A program made the translations under genes and the position numbers. A stretch of DNA of 64,000 bases. It comes from Novispirillum itersonii (GTDB lineage Bacteria; Pseudomonadota; Alphaproteobacteria; Rhodospirillales; Rhodospirillaceae). Below, piece after piece: positions 1 to 8,343 of this stretch. The stretch lies in the NCBI RefSeq assembly GCF_014205675.1, contig NZ_JACIIX010000005.1, forward strand, positions 104,214 through 168,213. Direction: 5' to 3'. The notes beneath the pieces are model-generated. The model saw nothing but the letters and a program-made list of their open reading frames with translations. It was not told the origin of the DNA and ran no database searches. Every line of letters starts with the position of its first letter. Position 1 is the stretch's first letter.

Positions 1-318
1 CGCGAAGCGGGCCAACTGGGTGCCGTTGGTGGTCAGGGTCAGTTCCTGCAATCCGCCGCCGTTCAGGCGCTTGCCCAGCGCCCGGAACAGGCTCATCACA
101 TTCTTGCGTACCAGCGGTTCGCCGCCGGTGATGCGCAGCTTTTCCACCCCGGCATCAATGAAGGTGCCACACACCTGCTCCAGCTCCTCCAGAGACAGCA
201 GGTCGGCCTTGGGCAGGAAGGTCATGTCCTCGGCCATGCAATAGGTGCAGCGCAGGTCGCAGCGGTCCGTCACGGAGACGCGCAGATAGGTGACGTTGCG
301 GCCAAAGGGATCAATCAC
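1..318 (-). CDS. moaA: GTP 3',8-cyclase MoaA, N-terminal part (runs off the window)
   Basis: Radical SAM enzyme that starts molybdenum cofactor synthesis by rearranging GTP. The visible 106 residues carry the radical-SAM cluster motif CDLRCTYC (C20, C24, C27) soon after RVSVTDR, then the GGEPLVRKN block, both hallmarks of MoaA. The start is taken as GTG at 318 because GGAG lies 9 nt upstream and the in-frame reading before it has no ATG. The C-terminus, including the second cluster, lies left of the window. The 115 bases up to the next gene hold no recognisable Moco riboswitch. Confidence 0.93.
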   Translation of the reverse strand, partial: MIDPFGRNVTYLRVSVTDRCDLRCTYCMAEDMTFLPKADLLSLEELEQVCGTFIDAGVEKLRITGGEPLVRKNVMSLFRALGKRLNGGGLQELTLTTNGTQLARFA

Positions 319-433
319 GCGCCAGCACTCCGCCGGAGGAAGACATACGGAACCGTACCCGTGTAAGCCTAAGGAGGGTTACGGCATACCGCAAGACCCT
401 GCCAGCAGAGAGTGCGACGCGCCTTATCCGGAA

Positions 434-1192
434 TCAAGCCACGGCAAACGGTTCCAGCGCCCGCAGGGTGGAGACATAATAATCATGGAAGCGCCGCTGC
501 GCCGGGTCCCCTGCCGTGCGGGCGGCCAGATCGCGCAGCACCGGCCCCTGCTGCCGGGCAAAGGCCGCGATATCCCCGCCCAGACGCGGCAGGATGCCGG
601 TGAAGGCCAGTGCCAGACGGCCACCGCCGGGGCGTTTGCCCAGAACCTCCAGATCCCGCACCAGCGGGGCGGACTGCGACACCAGCCGGGTGGCATAGGC
701 ACGGATGGTTGCCGCCTGCTGCTCCAGCCGCTGCCGTTCGGCATCAAAATCAGCGCGGTCGAGGATCACCCCGCTGTCATACACCGCCGGGGCGGCGCGG
801 GAGATATCGCACTGCCAGCCGGGGCGCGGCAGCAGGAACGCGGCCTGATCGGCCTCCTCGCGCCCGGCATAGAACGGCATGGTGCGGCAGCGCTGCGGTT
901 TGGTGGCGTGGATGCCGCACAGGCCATCGGCGGTCAGTTCCGGGCAGGCCATCTGCTCCGGCAGCCAGACCACGGCCGAGACCTCCACCGGCAGCGGCTT
1001 TTTCCGCCCGATGGTCACCGTTGCCCCCAGCCGCGCCACCAGCCCGGCAGACGGACTGCCGGGGGGCACCACCGTCCACAGCATCGCCAGCGGAAACCGC
1101 CCGGCATGCTCCAGCGCCTCCTCCAGCAGCAGGGGCAGCAGGCCATGGCAGCATTTTCCGCAGGCTGTACACTGAAAGTGATGAATTTTCAG
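434..1192 (-). CDS. YkgJ-type cysteine-cluster (putative Fe-S/zinc) protein with a non-AUG start
   Basis: The reading frame contains a CTACGKCC motif right at its beginning and a later block with PELTADGLCGIHATKPQRCR, which together match the YkgJ cysteine-cluster family (predicted metal or Fe-S binding, function unknown). The first ATG in frame is at 1084, but starting there would remove the essential first Cys cluster. Upstream, the frame stays open to a TAA just before an AAAAGGA Shine-Dalgarno-like sequence, and the only candidate initiators are CTG (1192) or ATT (1186). CTG is used here, giving about 252 residues. A sequencing error at the start codon is the alternative explanation. Confidence 0.72.
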   Translation of the reverse strand: MKIHHFQCTACGKCCHGLLPLLLEEALEHAGRFPLAMLWTVVPPGSPSAGLVARLGATVTIGRKKPLPVEVSAVVWLPEQMACPELTADGLCGIHATKPQRCRTMPFYAGREEADQAAFLLPRPGWQCDISRAAPAVYDSGVILDRADFDAERQRLEQQAATIRAYATRLVSQSAPLVRDLEVLGKRPGGGRLALAFTGILPRLGGDIAAFARQQGPVLRDLAARTAGDPAQRRFHDYYVSTLRALEPFAVA

Positions 1193-1247
1193 GTGTCCTT
1201 TTGTTTGTTAGCCCCTCACACGCCGGGTGCGGGTCCCTGATGCCCCC

Positions 1248-1745
1248 TTATCCGCCGCAGCATTTCTTGTATTTCTTCCCCGATCCGCAGGAACACGGGT
1301 CATTGCGGCCGGGGGCGGTGTTGCGCACCGTTTCCCCTTTCGGGTTCACCTCGCCACCGCTGACCTGCCAGCCCGCCTCCGGATCACGCCGGAACTCCGC
1401 CCGTTCATGATGGATCCGTTTCTGCCCGTTCAGCCGGAAGCTGGCGACATACTCCACCGTCGCCGTTTCCGCCCCGGCGTCCCCGGTGCTGACCGCCCGC
1501 ACCTCCAGCCCCAGCCAGTCGGCTTCCGTCGCGATCCGGGCCGTTTCCACCGGGTCAAAATCCACCCGGATTTCCGGCGTCATCGTCCGCAGTAGATGTG
1601 CCACATCGCCCCGGGTGAACGCCGTGTAGCGCGACCGCATCAGCGCCTCCGCCGTCGCGGCGGGCTGACCGGCCAGCAACGGGCCGCAGCACCCCTCCAG
1701 CAGCAGGCCGGAACCACAGGGACAGGACAGGGAAGAGTCAGACAT
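1248..1745 (-). CDS. ychJ: YchJ family protein (UPF0225) with two SEC-C motifs
   Basis: About 165 residues. The N-terminus carries CPCGSG followed by CC, and the C-terminus DPCSCGSGKKYKKCC; both are SEC-C zinc-binding motifs like that at the end of SecA. The NTF2-like middle (ALMRSRYTAF, then a long beta-rich stretch) matches the YchJ family. Its biochemical role is not established. ATG 1745 is preferred over TTG 1754, which would add three residues; neither has a strong ribosome binding site. Confidence 0.85.
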   Translation of the reverse strand: MSDSSLSCPCGSGLLLEGCCGPLLAGQPAATAEALMRSRYTAFTRGDVAHLLRTMTPEIRVDFDPVETARIATEADWLGLEVRAVSTGDAGAETATVEYVASFRLNGQKRIHHERAEFRRDPEAGWQVSGGEVNPKGETVRNTAPGRNDPCSCGSGKKYKKCCGG

Positions 1746-1939
1746 GACGGGCAATCCATACGGTTACATGATGATTTCTTGATGGACTAAACCCGATCCA
1801 GTCTGAACAGAAGATGACCGGCCATCGCCCGCCCTCACGCAGGGCCTTTGCCTGCCTGTCATAATCGGGTAGGGTCCGCCCGGATTACGCCCTGCCCCCG
1901 CCCCGATTTTCGCACCGGTTTACAGTGGACCCCCGCCCG

Positions 1940-2317
1940 ATGACCCAGACCGCCGCCCCCAAGCTGCTGTTCCGCCTGATCCGCGCCGCCGACTGGCAGG
2001 CCGCCGCCGCCGCCGGGGCCTTTACCGGATCGGAGACGGACCGCGCCGACGGCTTCATCCACCTGTCCACCGCCGATCAGGTGGCCGGCACCGCCGCCCG
2101 CTGGTACCCCGGGCTGGATGACCTGATGGTGCTGACCGTCGACCGGGACGCCCTGAAAAGCCCGGTGAAGATGGAAGCCTCGACCAAGGGCAACCTGTAC
2201 CCGCACCTGTACGGCCCGCTGCCGCTGGAAGCGGTGATGGCCGCCGATGCCGTGCCGCGCGATGCCGACGGGGATTACCGCTTCCCCGACGGGCTGGGCG
2301 TGGACGGATTTATTTAA
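1940..2317 (+). CDS. DUF952 domain protein
   Basis: 125 residues with the DUF952 signature: an LFRLI start, ADGFIHLSTADQV, and FPHLYGPLPLEAV-like text near the end (here YPHLYGPLPLEAV). DUF952 proteins are small, soluble and of unknown function, with a fold related to ADP-ribosyltransferase-like domains. ATG 1940 is favoured over an upstream in-frame GTG at 1925 because family members start close to the LFR motif. It ends 17 nt before pyrD and is probably cotranscribed with it. Confidence 0.82.
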   Translation: MTQTAAPKLLFRLIRAADWQAAAAAGAFTGSETDRADGFIHLSTADQVAGTAARWYPGLDDLMVLTVDRDALKSPVKMEASTKGNLYPHLYGPLPLEAVMAADAVPRDADGDYRFPDGLGVDGFI

Positions 2318-2334
2318 GGAAGGAGGCAGCCGCC

Positions 2335-3405
2335 ATGTTCGATCCCTATCGCCTAGCCGGGCCGCTGCTGCGCCGCATGGACCCCGAAACCGCCCACCGC
2401 ATGGGCCTGAAGGCCCTGAAGTGCGGACTGGCCGGGCGGGACCGCAGCCCCGCCGATCCGCGCCTTGCCGTCAGCCTGTGGGGCCGCAGCTTCGCCAATC
2501 CGGTCGGCCTCGCCGCCGGGTTTGATAAAAATGCCGAGGCCGCCGATGCCCTGCTCGGCCTTGGCTTCGGCTTTGTCGAGGTCGGCGGCGTCACCCCGCG
2601 CCCGCAGCCCGGCAACCCGCGCCCCCGGGTGTTCCGCCTGCCCGAAGACGGCGCGGTGATCAACCGCATGGGCTTCAACAACGATGGGCTGGATGTGGTG
2701 CGGGCCCGGCTGGCGGCGCGTGACCGCTCCGGCCCCGGCCTGCTGGGCGTCAACCTTGGTAAAAACAAGGATACCGAGGACGCCGCCAGCGATTACGAAA
2801 AGGGGGCCGCCGCCTTTGCGCCGCTGGCCGATTTTCTGGTCATCAACGTCTCCAGCCCCAACACCCCCGGCCTGCGGGCGTTGCAGGGGCGCGGCCCGCT
2901 GGTGGAAATCATCCAGCGCACCCATGCCGCCCTGCATAAAACCGGGGCCAGAACCCCGCTCCTGCTGAAGATCGCCCCCGACCTGACCGCCGAGGACGAA
3001 GAGGACATCGCCGCCGTCGCCCTGTCGGAACACGCCGCCGGGCGGCTGGACGGGCTGGTGGTCTCCAACACCACCATCACCCGCCCGGACACCCTGAAGG
3101 GCACCAGCCGCCGCGAAACCGGCGGCCTGTCCGGCAGGCCGGTCTATGCCCTGTCCACCGCCCTGCTGGGCCGGATGGCCAAGCGCACCGGCGGCAGCCT
3201 GCCGCTGATCGGGGTCGGCGGCATTGCCTCCGCCGCCGATGCCTACGCCAAAATCCGCGCCGGGGCGACGCTGGTGCAGCTTTACACCGCGCTGATTTAC
3301 GGCGGCCCGTCGCTGGTGCAGGAGATTAAATCCGGCCTGCTGACCCTGCTGGAGCGCGACGGCTTCGCCAGCATCGCCGACGCCGTCGGCGCCGATCACC
3401 GATAA
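2335..3405 (+). CDS. pyrD: Dihydroorotate dehydrogenase (quinone), class 2
   Basis: Oxidises dihydroorotate to orotate in pyrimidine synthesis, passing electrons to membrane quinone. At 356 residues it has the class 2 length, with the short N-terminal helical extension (RLAGPLLRRMDPETAHRMG) that docks to the membrane. The FMN/substrate blocks AGFDKNAEA (61-69), FNNDG (114-118) and NVSSPNTPGLR (171-181, holding the catalytic serine) are intact, as is the phosphate-binding IGVGGI near the end. A strong AAGGAGG ribosome site precedes the ATG. It is followed after 19 nt by a HAD-family gene, so the two probably form one operon. Confidence 0.97.
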   Translation: MFDPYRLAGPLLRRMDPETAHRMGLKALKCGLAGRDRSPADPRLAVSLWGRSFANPVGLAAGFDKNAEAADALLGLGFGFVEVGGVTPRPQPGNPRPRVFRLPEDGAVINRMGFNNDGLDVVRARLAARDRSGPGLLGVNLGKNKDTEDAASDYEKGAAAFAPLADFLVINVSSPNTPGLRALQGRGPLVEIIQRTHAALHKTGARTPLLLKIAPDLTAEDEEDIAAVALSEHAAGRLDGLVVSNTTITRPDTLKGTSRRETGGLSGRPVYALSTALLGRMAKRTGGSLPLIGVGGIASAADAYAKIRAGATLVQLYTALIYGGPSLVQEIKSGLLTLLERDGFASIADAVGADHR

Positions 3406-3424
3406 AGAGAAAGGGGCCTCTGCC

Positions 3425-4300
3425 ATGTCCGCCGTTCCGTTCCGGTCCCTGTCCGCCGTCCGCGACATTGCCGGGGACTATGACGCCTTTATTCTCGACC
3501 TGTGGGGGGTGATCCACGACGGCTTCGCCGCCTTCCCGCACTCCGCCGAAACCCTGCGCGCCCTGAAAGCGGCGGGCAAGAAGACCATGCTGCTGTCCAA
3601 CGCCCCGCGCCGCCCCGGCGTGCTGATCGACCATCTGGCCGGCATGGGCATCCCGCGGGACCTGTACGGCGCGGTGATGTCCTCCGGCGAGGCGATGCGG
3701 CTGGACCTGATCGCCCGCCGCGACCCCGCCTTCGCCGCGCTGGGGGACACCTGTTACCACATCGGGCCGGACCGCGACCTGTCGGTGTTCGATGATGTGC
3801 CGGTGCGCCGCGTGGCGCTGGAAGACGCCGCCTTCATCGTCAACACCGGCCCGACCGAGCTGACGCACGGGCTGGACCTGTACCGCGACATCCTCGCCGC
3901 CGGGGCCACCCGCAATCTGCCGATGATCTGCGCCAACCCCGACAAGCTGGTGATCCGGCAGGGGCAGCCGGTGATGTGCGCCGGGGCGATGGCCGACGAA
4001 TACATCCGCCTCGGTGGCACCGTCATCAACCGCGGCAAGCCGGATGCGGCGGTGTACCACACCTGCCTCTCCGTGCTGGGGGTTGATCCGGCCCGGGTCT
4101 GCGTGGTCGGGGATTCGCTGGAAACCGACGTGCAGGGCGCCGCCAATGCCGGGCTGGACTGCCTGTTCGTCACCGGTGGCATCCATGCCGCCACGCTGGG
4201 CTGCTCCTACGGTGTTTCCGCCGATCCGGCCAAGGTGCAGGCCCTGCTGGACCGCGAAAACCTCTCCGTCACCGCCACCGTCGGCGGCTTTATCTGGTAA
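3425..4300 (+). CDS. TIGR01459-type HAD-superfamily class IIA hydrolase (NagD-like)
   Basis: 291 residues. Motif I is AFILDLWGVIHDG with the nucleophile Asp at about 25, using DLWGV instead of the usual DxDGV, a trait of this alphaproteobacterial subfamily. Motif II is LLSNAPRR, and motif IV is VVGDSLETDVQGA. A class IIA cap lies between them. The substrate is unknown; relatives are sugar-phosphate or nucleotide phosphatases. It follows pyrD closely and is probably its operon partner. Confidence 0.88.
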   Translation: MSAVPFRSLSAVRDIAGDYDAFILDLWGVIHDGFAAFPHSAETLRALKAAGKKTMLLSNAPRRPGVLIDHLAGMGIPRDLYGAVMSSGEAMRLDLIARRDPAFAALGDTCYHIGPDRDLSVFDDVPVRRVALEDAAFIVNTGPTELTHGLDLYRDILAAGATRNLPMICANPDKLVIRQGQPVMCAGAMADEYIRLGGTVINRGKPDAAVYHTCLSVLGVDPARVCVVGDSLETDVQGAANAGLDCLFVTGGIHAATLGCSYGVSADPAKVQALLDRENLSVTATVGGFIW

Positions 4301-4589
4301 GTGTGATAGAAGGGGGCGGGCACAGGGAACAACTGACGGGCGGCTGCCCGTACCTGCCTGGAGGCAGAAGCCTCCAGACCTCCCCTTTGTTTTTTATGAC
4401 AGAACGAAAAGGGGTCTGGGGAGATCCTCCCCAGAGTGGGTTCGGGCGAGTGCCCGATGGAAAGGTTTGGGTTCGGGCGAGTGCCCGATGAAAAGGTCTG
4501 GGTTCGGGGGTCCCCCTCCTCCCACTCCTTCGTAATGATGGTAAAACCGGGGCCAGACCGCGCCCCCACCCCGCAGGGAGACCGGACGC
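4301..4589. repeat. Intergenic mosaic repeat, subtype A (hairpin plus tandem 30-bp units)
   Basis: No gene. The stretch GAAAAGGGGTCTGGGGAGATCCTCCCCAGA forms a strong hairpin around 4398-4436. It is followed by direct copies of TGGGTTCGGGCGA..GCCCGATG (4438 and 4468) and a truncated third copy near 4499. The same module, inverted, lies at 63637-63770. It resembles a terminator-bearing repetitive element and could end the pyrD/HAD transcript. Confidence 0.75.
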
Positions 4590-5615
4590 ATGCTGACCTA
4601 TCCGTGGACCGACAACCCGGCGGCGGGCACGCTGATTCCCGTGGCCCCCGGCGTTTCGTGGCTGCGGATGCCGCTGCCCTTCGCGCTGGACCACATCAAC
4701 CTGTGGGTGGTGGAAGACGGCGACGGCGTCGCCCTGATCGACACCGGCGTTGCCACCCCCGACACCCGCGCCCTGTGGGAAAGCCTGTTTACCGGGCCGC
4801 TGGCCGGGCGCAGCGTGACGCGGGTGTTCTGCACCCACTTCCACCCCGACCACATGGGGCTGGCCGGGTGGCTGTGCGACCGCTTCGGCTGTGAACTGTG
4901 GGCGACGCTGGGGGAATGGACCTTCGGCATGATGCTGTCGCTGGACCAAACCCCGGAGTTCACCGAACGGCAGGTGGATTTCTACCGCCCGCTGGGCTTC
5001 ACGCCCGACCAGCTGGAAAAGGTGCGGGCACGGCGCAACCCCTACGCCCCGCGTGTGGCCGCCCTGCCCCGCCGCATCAGCCGCCTGACCGATGACCAGA
5101 CCCTGTGGATCGGCGAAAACCTGTGGCAGGTGATCGTCGGGCGCGGCCACTCGCCGGAACACGCCTGCCTGTACTGCCCGGCGCTGGATGTGCTGATCTC
5201 CGGCGATCAGGTGCTGCCGCGCATCAGCCCCAACATCAGCGTCTGGCCGCAGGAACCCGACGCCGACCCGCTGGCCCTGTTCACCGAAAGCCTGCGGATC
5301 CTGCGCCATCAGGTGCCGGACTCCGCGCTGGTGCTGCCCAGCCACGGGCGGCCCTTCCACGGCCTGCACGCCCGCATTGACGACCTGCTGGCCCACCACG
5401 CCGACCGCCTGCACGTCTGCGAAGAGGCCTGTGCCGACCGCCCGCACACGGCGATGGAGCTGGTGCCGGTGCTGTTCAACCGGGCGCTGGACGACCACCA
5501 GACCTACTTCGCCCTCGGCGAAGTGCTGGCGCACCTGCACTTCCTGATCGGACAGGACCGCATCGACCGCCTGACCGCCGAAGACGGCACCTACCGCTAT
5601 TACGCGGTGCGGTGA
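4590..5615 (+). CDS. MBL-fold metallo-hydrolase
   Basis: 341 residues with the metallo-beta-lactamase core: VALIDTGVATPDT, the metal motif HFHPDHMG (H83, H85, D87, H88), GRGHSPEHA as the next histidine, ISGDQVL with the bridging Asp, and the final histidine in LPSHGRPF. These give two complete metal sites. The C-terminal 90 residues are helical, as in the lactamase-like protein 2 (LACTB2-type) group. The substrate cannot be told from sequence; thioester or other ester hydrolysis is typical. It stands alone between a repeat element and the restriction-modification genes. Confidence 0.86.
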   Translation: MLTYPWTDNPAAGTLIPVAPGVSWLRMPLPFALDHINLWVVEDGDGVALIDTGVATPDTRALWESLFTGPLAGRSVTRVFCTHFHPDHMGLAGWLCDRFGCELWATLGEWTFGMMLSLDQTPEFTERQVDFYRPLGFTPDQLEKVRARRNPYAPRVAALPRRISRLTDDQTLWIGENLWQVIVGRGHSPEHACLYCPALDVLISGDQVLPRISPNISVWPQEPDADPLALFTESLRILRHQVPDSALVLPSHGRPFHGLHARIDDLLAHHADRLHVCEEACADRPHTAMELVPVLFNRALDDHQTYFALGEVLAHLHFLIGQDRIDRLTAEDGTYRYYAVR

Positions 5616-5692
5616 GGGGACGAGGGGAGGATTAAGGCAGGGTCTGCCTCCTTCCCCTCGGATAATCCGGGATTCAGTGAGGACCGGCCGGA

Positions 5693-7162
5693 ATGATGCA
5701 ACACCTTGATACCGCCGATAAAGTGCGCCGCGAGGTTGCCCCACGCACCGCCCAAAAGCATAAGTCCGCGCTGGGGCAGTTCATGACGCCTGCGAGCATC
5801 GCCCGCTTCATGGCGGGTATGTTCCCCCCCAGTTCTCTCGGCACCTGCCGCCTGTTGGATCCGGGGGCGGGTGTCGGCGCCCTTTCCTGCGCCTTTCTGG
5901 ACCGCTGGATGGCCGGAGACTTCAGCTTCGAGACCGTACAGGCAACAGCCTATGAGGTGGACGGGGCGTTGCAGGAGCACCTCAAGCAACATCTTGGGGC
6001 CTACAGCACGGTTCAGGCAGACATTATTTCAGGGGATTATATCGAACTGGCAACCGCCGCGCCTTTGCAGGCCGCAGGCTACACCCACGCCATTCTCAAT
6101 CCACCCTACAAAAAGATCAGCAGCAGGTCAGCCCACCGGCTGGCGCTGCGGTCTGTCGGGATTGAAACAGTCAACCTGTATTCGGCCTTCGTCGCCCTGG
6201 CTGTGGCACAGGCCGGACCGGGCGGCCAGATCGTGGCAATCATCCCCCGCAGCTTCTGTAATGGCCCGTACTATCGCCCGTTCCGCGATTTCATCTTTCA
6301 GCGTGCCGCCATCTGCCACATGCACCTCTTCGCGTCACGCAATAAAGCCTTCAAGGACGATAACGTCCTTCAGGAAAATATCATCATCCGCCTTGAACGT
6401 GGTGGCCGACAGGGGCCGGTAACGATCACCACATCGACAGACGACAGCTTCACCGACCTTACGACCAGCGAACACCCCTTCGACCGGATCGTAGTGCCGG
6501 ATGACCCCGAACGGTTCATCCACGTGCCCACCACAACTGAGAAAAGCGCCATTGAGCTCTCGCCCGCCGTGCGGTACTCGCTGGCTGAGCTTGGCCTCAA
6601 AGTCTCCACCGGGCCTGTGGTGGACTTCCGGCTGAAAGACCATCTTCGTGCCATGCCTGAAGAGGGGACGGTGCCACTGATTTACCCCGGACACCTGCGC
6701 GGTACCGGGGCCCTATGGCCGCTGCCCGGACTGAAAAAGCCAAATGCAATCATGCGCAACGCCGAGACCGAAAAGTGGCTTTATCCGAATGGCTTTTATT
6801 GTGTGGTAAAGCGTTTTTCATCAAAGGAGGAGAAGCGCCGCATCGTCGCAAGCGTGATTGATCCTTCGGCCTTTGGCGGCTGCACCGCTCTGGGCTTTGA
6901 AAATCACATGAACCTCTTTCACGAGAACAAGGGCGGCTTGCCAGAACCTCTGGCCCGGGGACTGTCTATTTTCCTGAACTCCACCGCCGTGGACGAAAAT
7001 TTCCGCCGCTTCAACGGCCATACGCAGGTCAACGCAACCGACCTCAAGCTGATGAAATACCCGGGCCGCGAAGCACTGATCGACCTGGGTGTCTGGGCCA
7101 GACAGTACAGCACAATCACGCAGGAAATGATTGATGTGCAACTCGGAAAGCTGACAGCATGA
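5693..7162 (+). CDS. Type II DNA adenine-N6 methyltransferase, BsuBI/PstI-type
   Basis: 489 residues. Motif X-like GQFMTP (28-33) comes first, then SAM-binding LDPGAGVG (55-62) and the catalytic NPPY (136-139): the gamma-type order of Eco57I/BsuBI-like amino-methyltransferases. The C-terminal half should form the target-recognition region. It overlaps the next gene by 4 nt (ATGA), and that gene is a recognisable PstI-type endonuclease, so this enzyme should protect host DNA, by family probably at CTGCAG. Confidence 0.92.
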   Translation: MMQHLDTADKVRREVAPRTAQKHKSALGQFMTPASIARFMAGMFPPSSLGTCRLLDPGAGVGALSCAFLDRWMAGDFSFETVQATAYEVDGALQEHLKQHLGAYSTVQADIISGDYIELATAAPLQAAGYTHAILNPPYKKISSRSAHRLALRSVGIETVNLYSAFVALAVAQAGPGGQIVAIIPRSFCNGPYYRPFRDFIFQRAAICHMHLFASRNKAFKDDNVLQENIIIRLERGGRQGPVTITTSTDDSFTDLTTSEHPFDRIVVPDDPERFIHVPTTTEKSAIELSPAVRYSLAELGLKVSTGPVVDFRLKDHLRAMPEEGTVPLIYPGHLRGTGALWPLPGLKKPNAIMRNAETEKWLYPNGFYCVVKRFSSKEEKRRIVASVIDPSAFGGCTALGFENHMNLFHENKGGLPEPLARGLSIFLNSTAVDENFRRFNGHTQVNATDLKLMKYPGREALIDLGVWARQYSTITQEMIDVQLGKLTA

Positions 7163-8118
7163 CCGACAGAAAAACCGAATACATCGACGCTGCCCAGCAC
7201 ATCATCGTTTCTTTGGGCCTCCCCCGGGCACAACAGAACGAGCGATCCGCCCTGGCCCTGCTGGCCCTGCTGAATCTCACACCGGGCAAACCATGGACTG
7301 CGGCAGAAACCCCACTTATCGGCATCACACCGATCATGGACTGGGCACGCGAGCACTATGGTAAAGATTACGCGCCAAATACCCGCGAGACATTCCGCCG
7401 CCAGACCATGCACCAGTTCTGCGATGCCGGACTGGCCCTTTATAACCCGGATCAGCCAGACCGCCCGGTGAACAGCCCGAAGGCGGTCTATCAGATTGAA
7501 CCCGCCGCCCTCAAGCTTCTGCGGTGTTTCGGGACCGATCAATGGCAGGACACCCTTGCCGCCTATCTGGCCGCACGGGAAACCCTGATTGCCAGATATG
7601 CGAAAGAGCGCGAGCAAAACCGCGTCCCGGTCAAAGTCGCACCGGGGACGGAAATCACTCTCAGCCCCGGCGAACACAGCGAACTTATCCGGGCCATTAT
7701 CGAGGACTTCGCCCCCCGCTTTGCACCGGGGAGCGTCCTGGTCTATGCCGGTGACACCGGCGACAAGTGGGGCTATTTCGACGCCGCCCTGCTGGCCGAA
7801 CTCGGTATCCGTATAGACACACACGGCAAGATGCCGGATGTCGTCTTACACTTTACGCAAAAGAACTGGCTGCTTCTGGTCGAGTCCGTCACCAGTCACG
7901 GCCCGGTCGATGGGAAACGCCACGCCGAACTGGCAAAGCTCTTTGCCGGTTCCAAGGCCGGGCTGGTCTATGTAACAGCTTTCCCCAACCGTTCCATCAT
8001 GGGCCGCTATCTTGGCGAAATCGCGTGGGAGACGGAAGTGTGGGTGGCCGATGCACCGTCACACCTGATCCACTTCAACGGCGTGCGCTTCCTTGGCCCA
8101 TACCCGGCTGAGAACTGA
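7159..8118 (+). CDS. BsuBI/PstI family type II restriction endonuclease
   Basis: 319 residues matching the BsuBI/PstI endonuclease family: an N-terminal helical domain (RSALALLALLNLTPGKPW), then the catalytic C-terminus with YAGDTGDKWGYFD, KMPDVVLHF and LLLVESVTSHGPVDGKRH. The Asp in PDVVL and the E..T block of LVESVTSHGP are the likely metal and catalytic residues. It is translationally coupled to the methyltransferase, a typical compact type II cassette. The expected cut site is CTGCAG, but family members can differ. No C (controller) protein gene is present. Confidence 0.92.
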   Translation: MTDRKTEYIDAAQHIIVSLGLPRAQQNERSALALLALLNLTPGKPWTAAETPLIGITPIMDWAREHYGKDYAPNTRETFRRQTMHQFCDAGLALYNPDQPDRPVNSPKAVYQIEPAALKLLRCFGTDQWQDTLAAYLAARETLIARYAKEREQNRVPVKVAPGTEITLSPGEHSELIRAIIEDFAPRFAPGSVLVYAGDTGDKWGYFDAALLAELGIRIDTHGKMPDVVLHFTQKNWLLLVESVTSHGPVDGKRHAELAKLFAGSKAGLVYVTAFPNRSIMGRYLGEIAWETEVWVADAPSHLIHFNGVRFLGPYPAEN

Positions 8119-8225
8119 GAATCTGATAGACATATAACTTCAGTCGCAAAGATCGCTTTATGAATAGGCGAGAAGTCCAATAAAACTCCCGGGGCCGGGC
8201 CACCGTCTTGAAACAAGCCCACCCC

Positions 8226-8310
8226 TTTGGTGTTCTTAACAAACCGAAAAGGGGTTTGGGGCCAATGGCCCCAAGCGGGTCCGGACGGCAGCCCGGGGGG
8301 ACACCGCCGA
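8226..8310. repeat. Intergenic mosaic repeat, subtype B (single copy)
   Basis: After about 110 unremarkable bases downstream of the endonuclease comes CCGAAAAGGGGTTTGGGGCC, then the palindrome GGGGCCAATGGCCCC and GGGTCCGGACGGCAGCCCGG. It matches the inverted form of the units that make up the 31.2-32.2 kb tandem array and of the copy near 33.95 kb. It lies between convergent genes and may act as a bidirectional terminator. Confidence 0.7.
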
Positions 8311-8343
8311 CCGGCACCCCCTTCTCCGCCGTCCGGCCCGCGC

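Noticed and set aside
319..433. Possible molybdenum-cofactor riboswitch upstream of moaA
   Set aside because: Some short inverted sequences are present, but the conserved Moco motif could not be matched by eye; a covariance search would be needed.
2353..3468. Long antisense frames opposite pyrD, the RND pump, cas8c, cas3 and fabI
   Set aside because: They are shadows caused by high GC at third codon positions; the opposite strand has clear family motifs.
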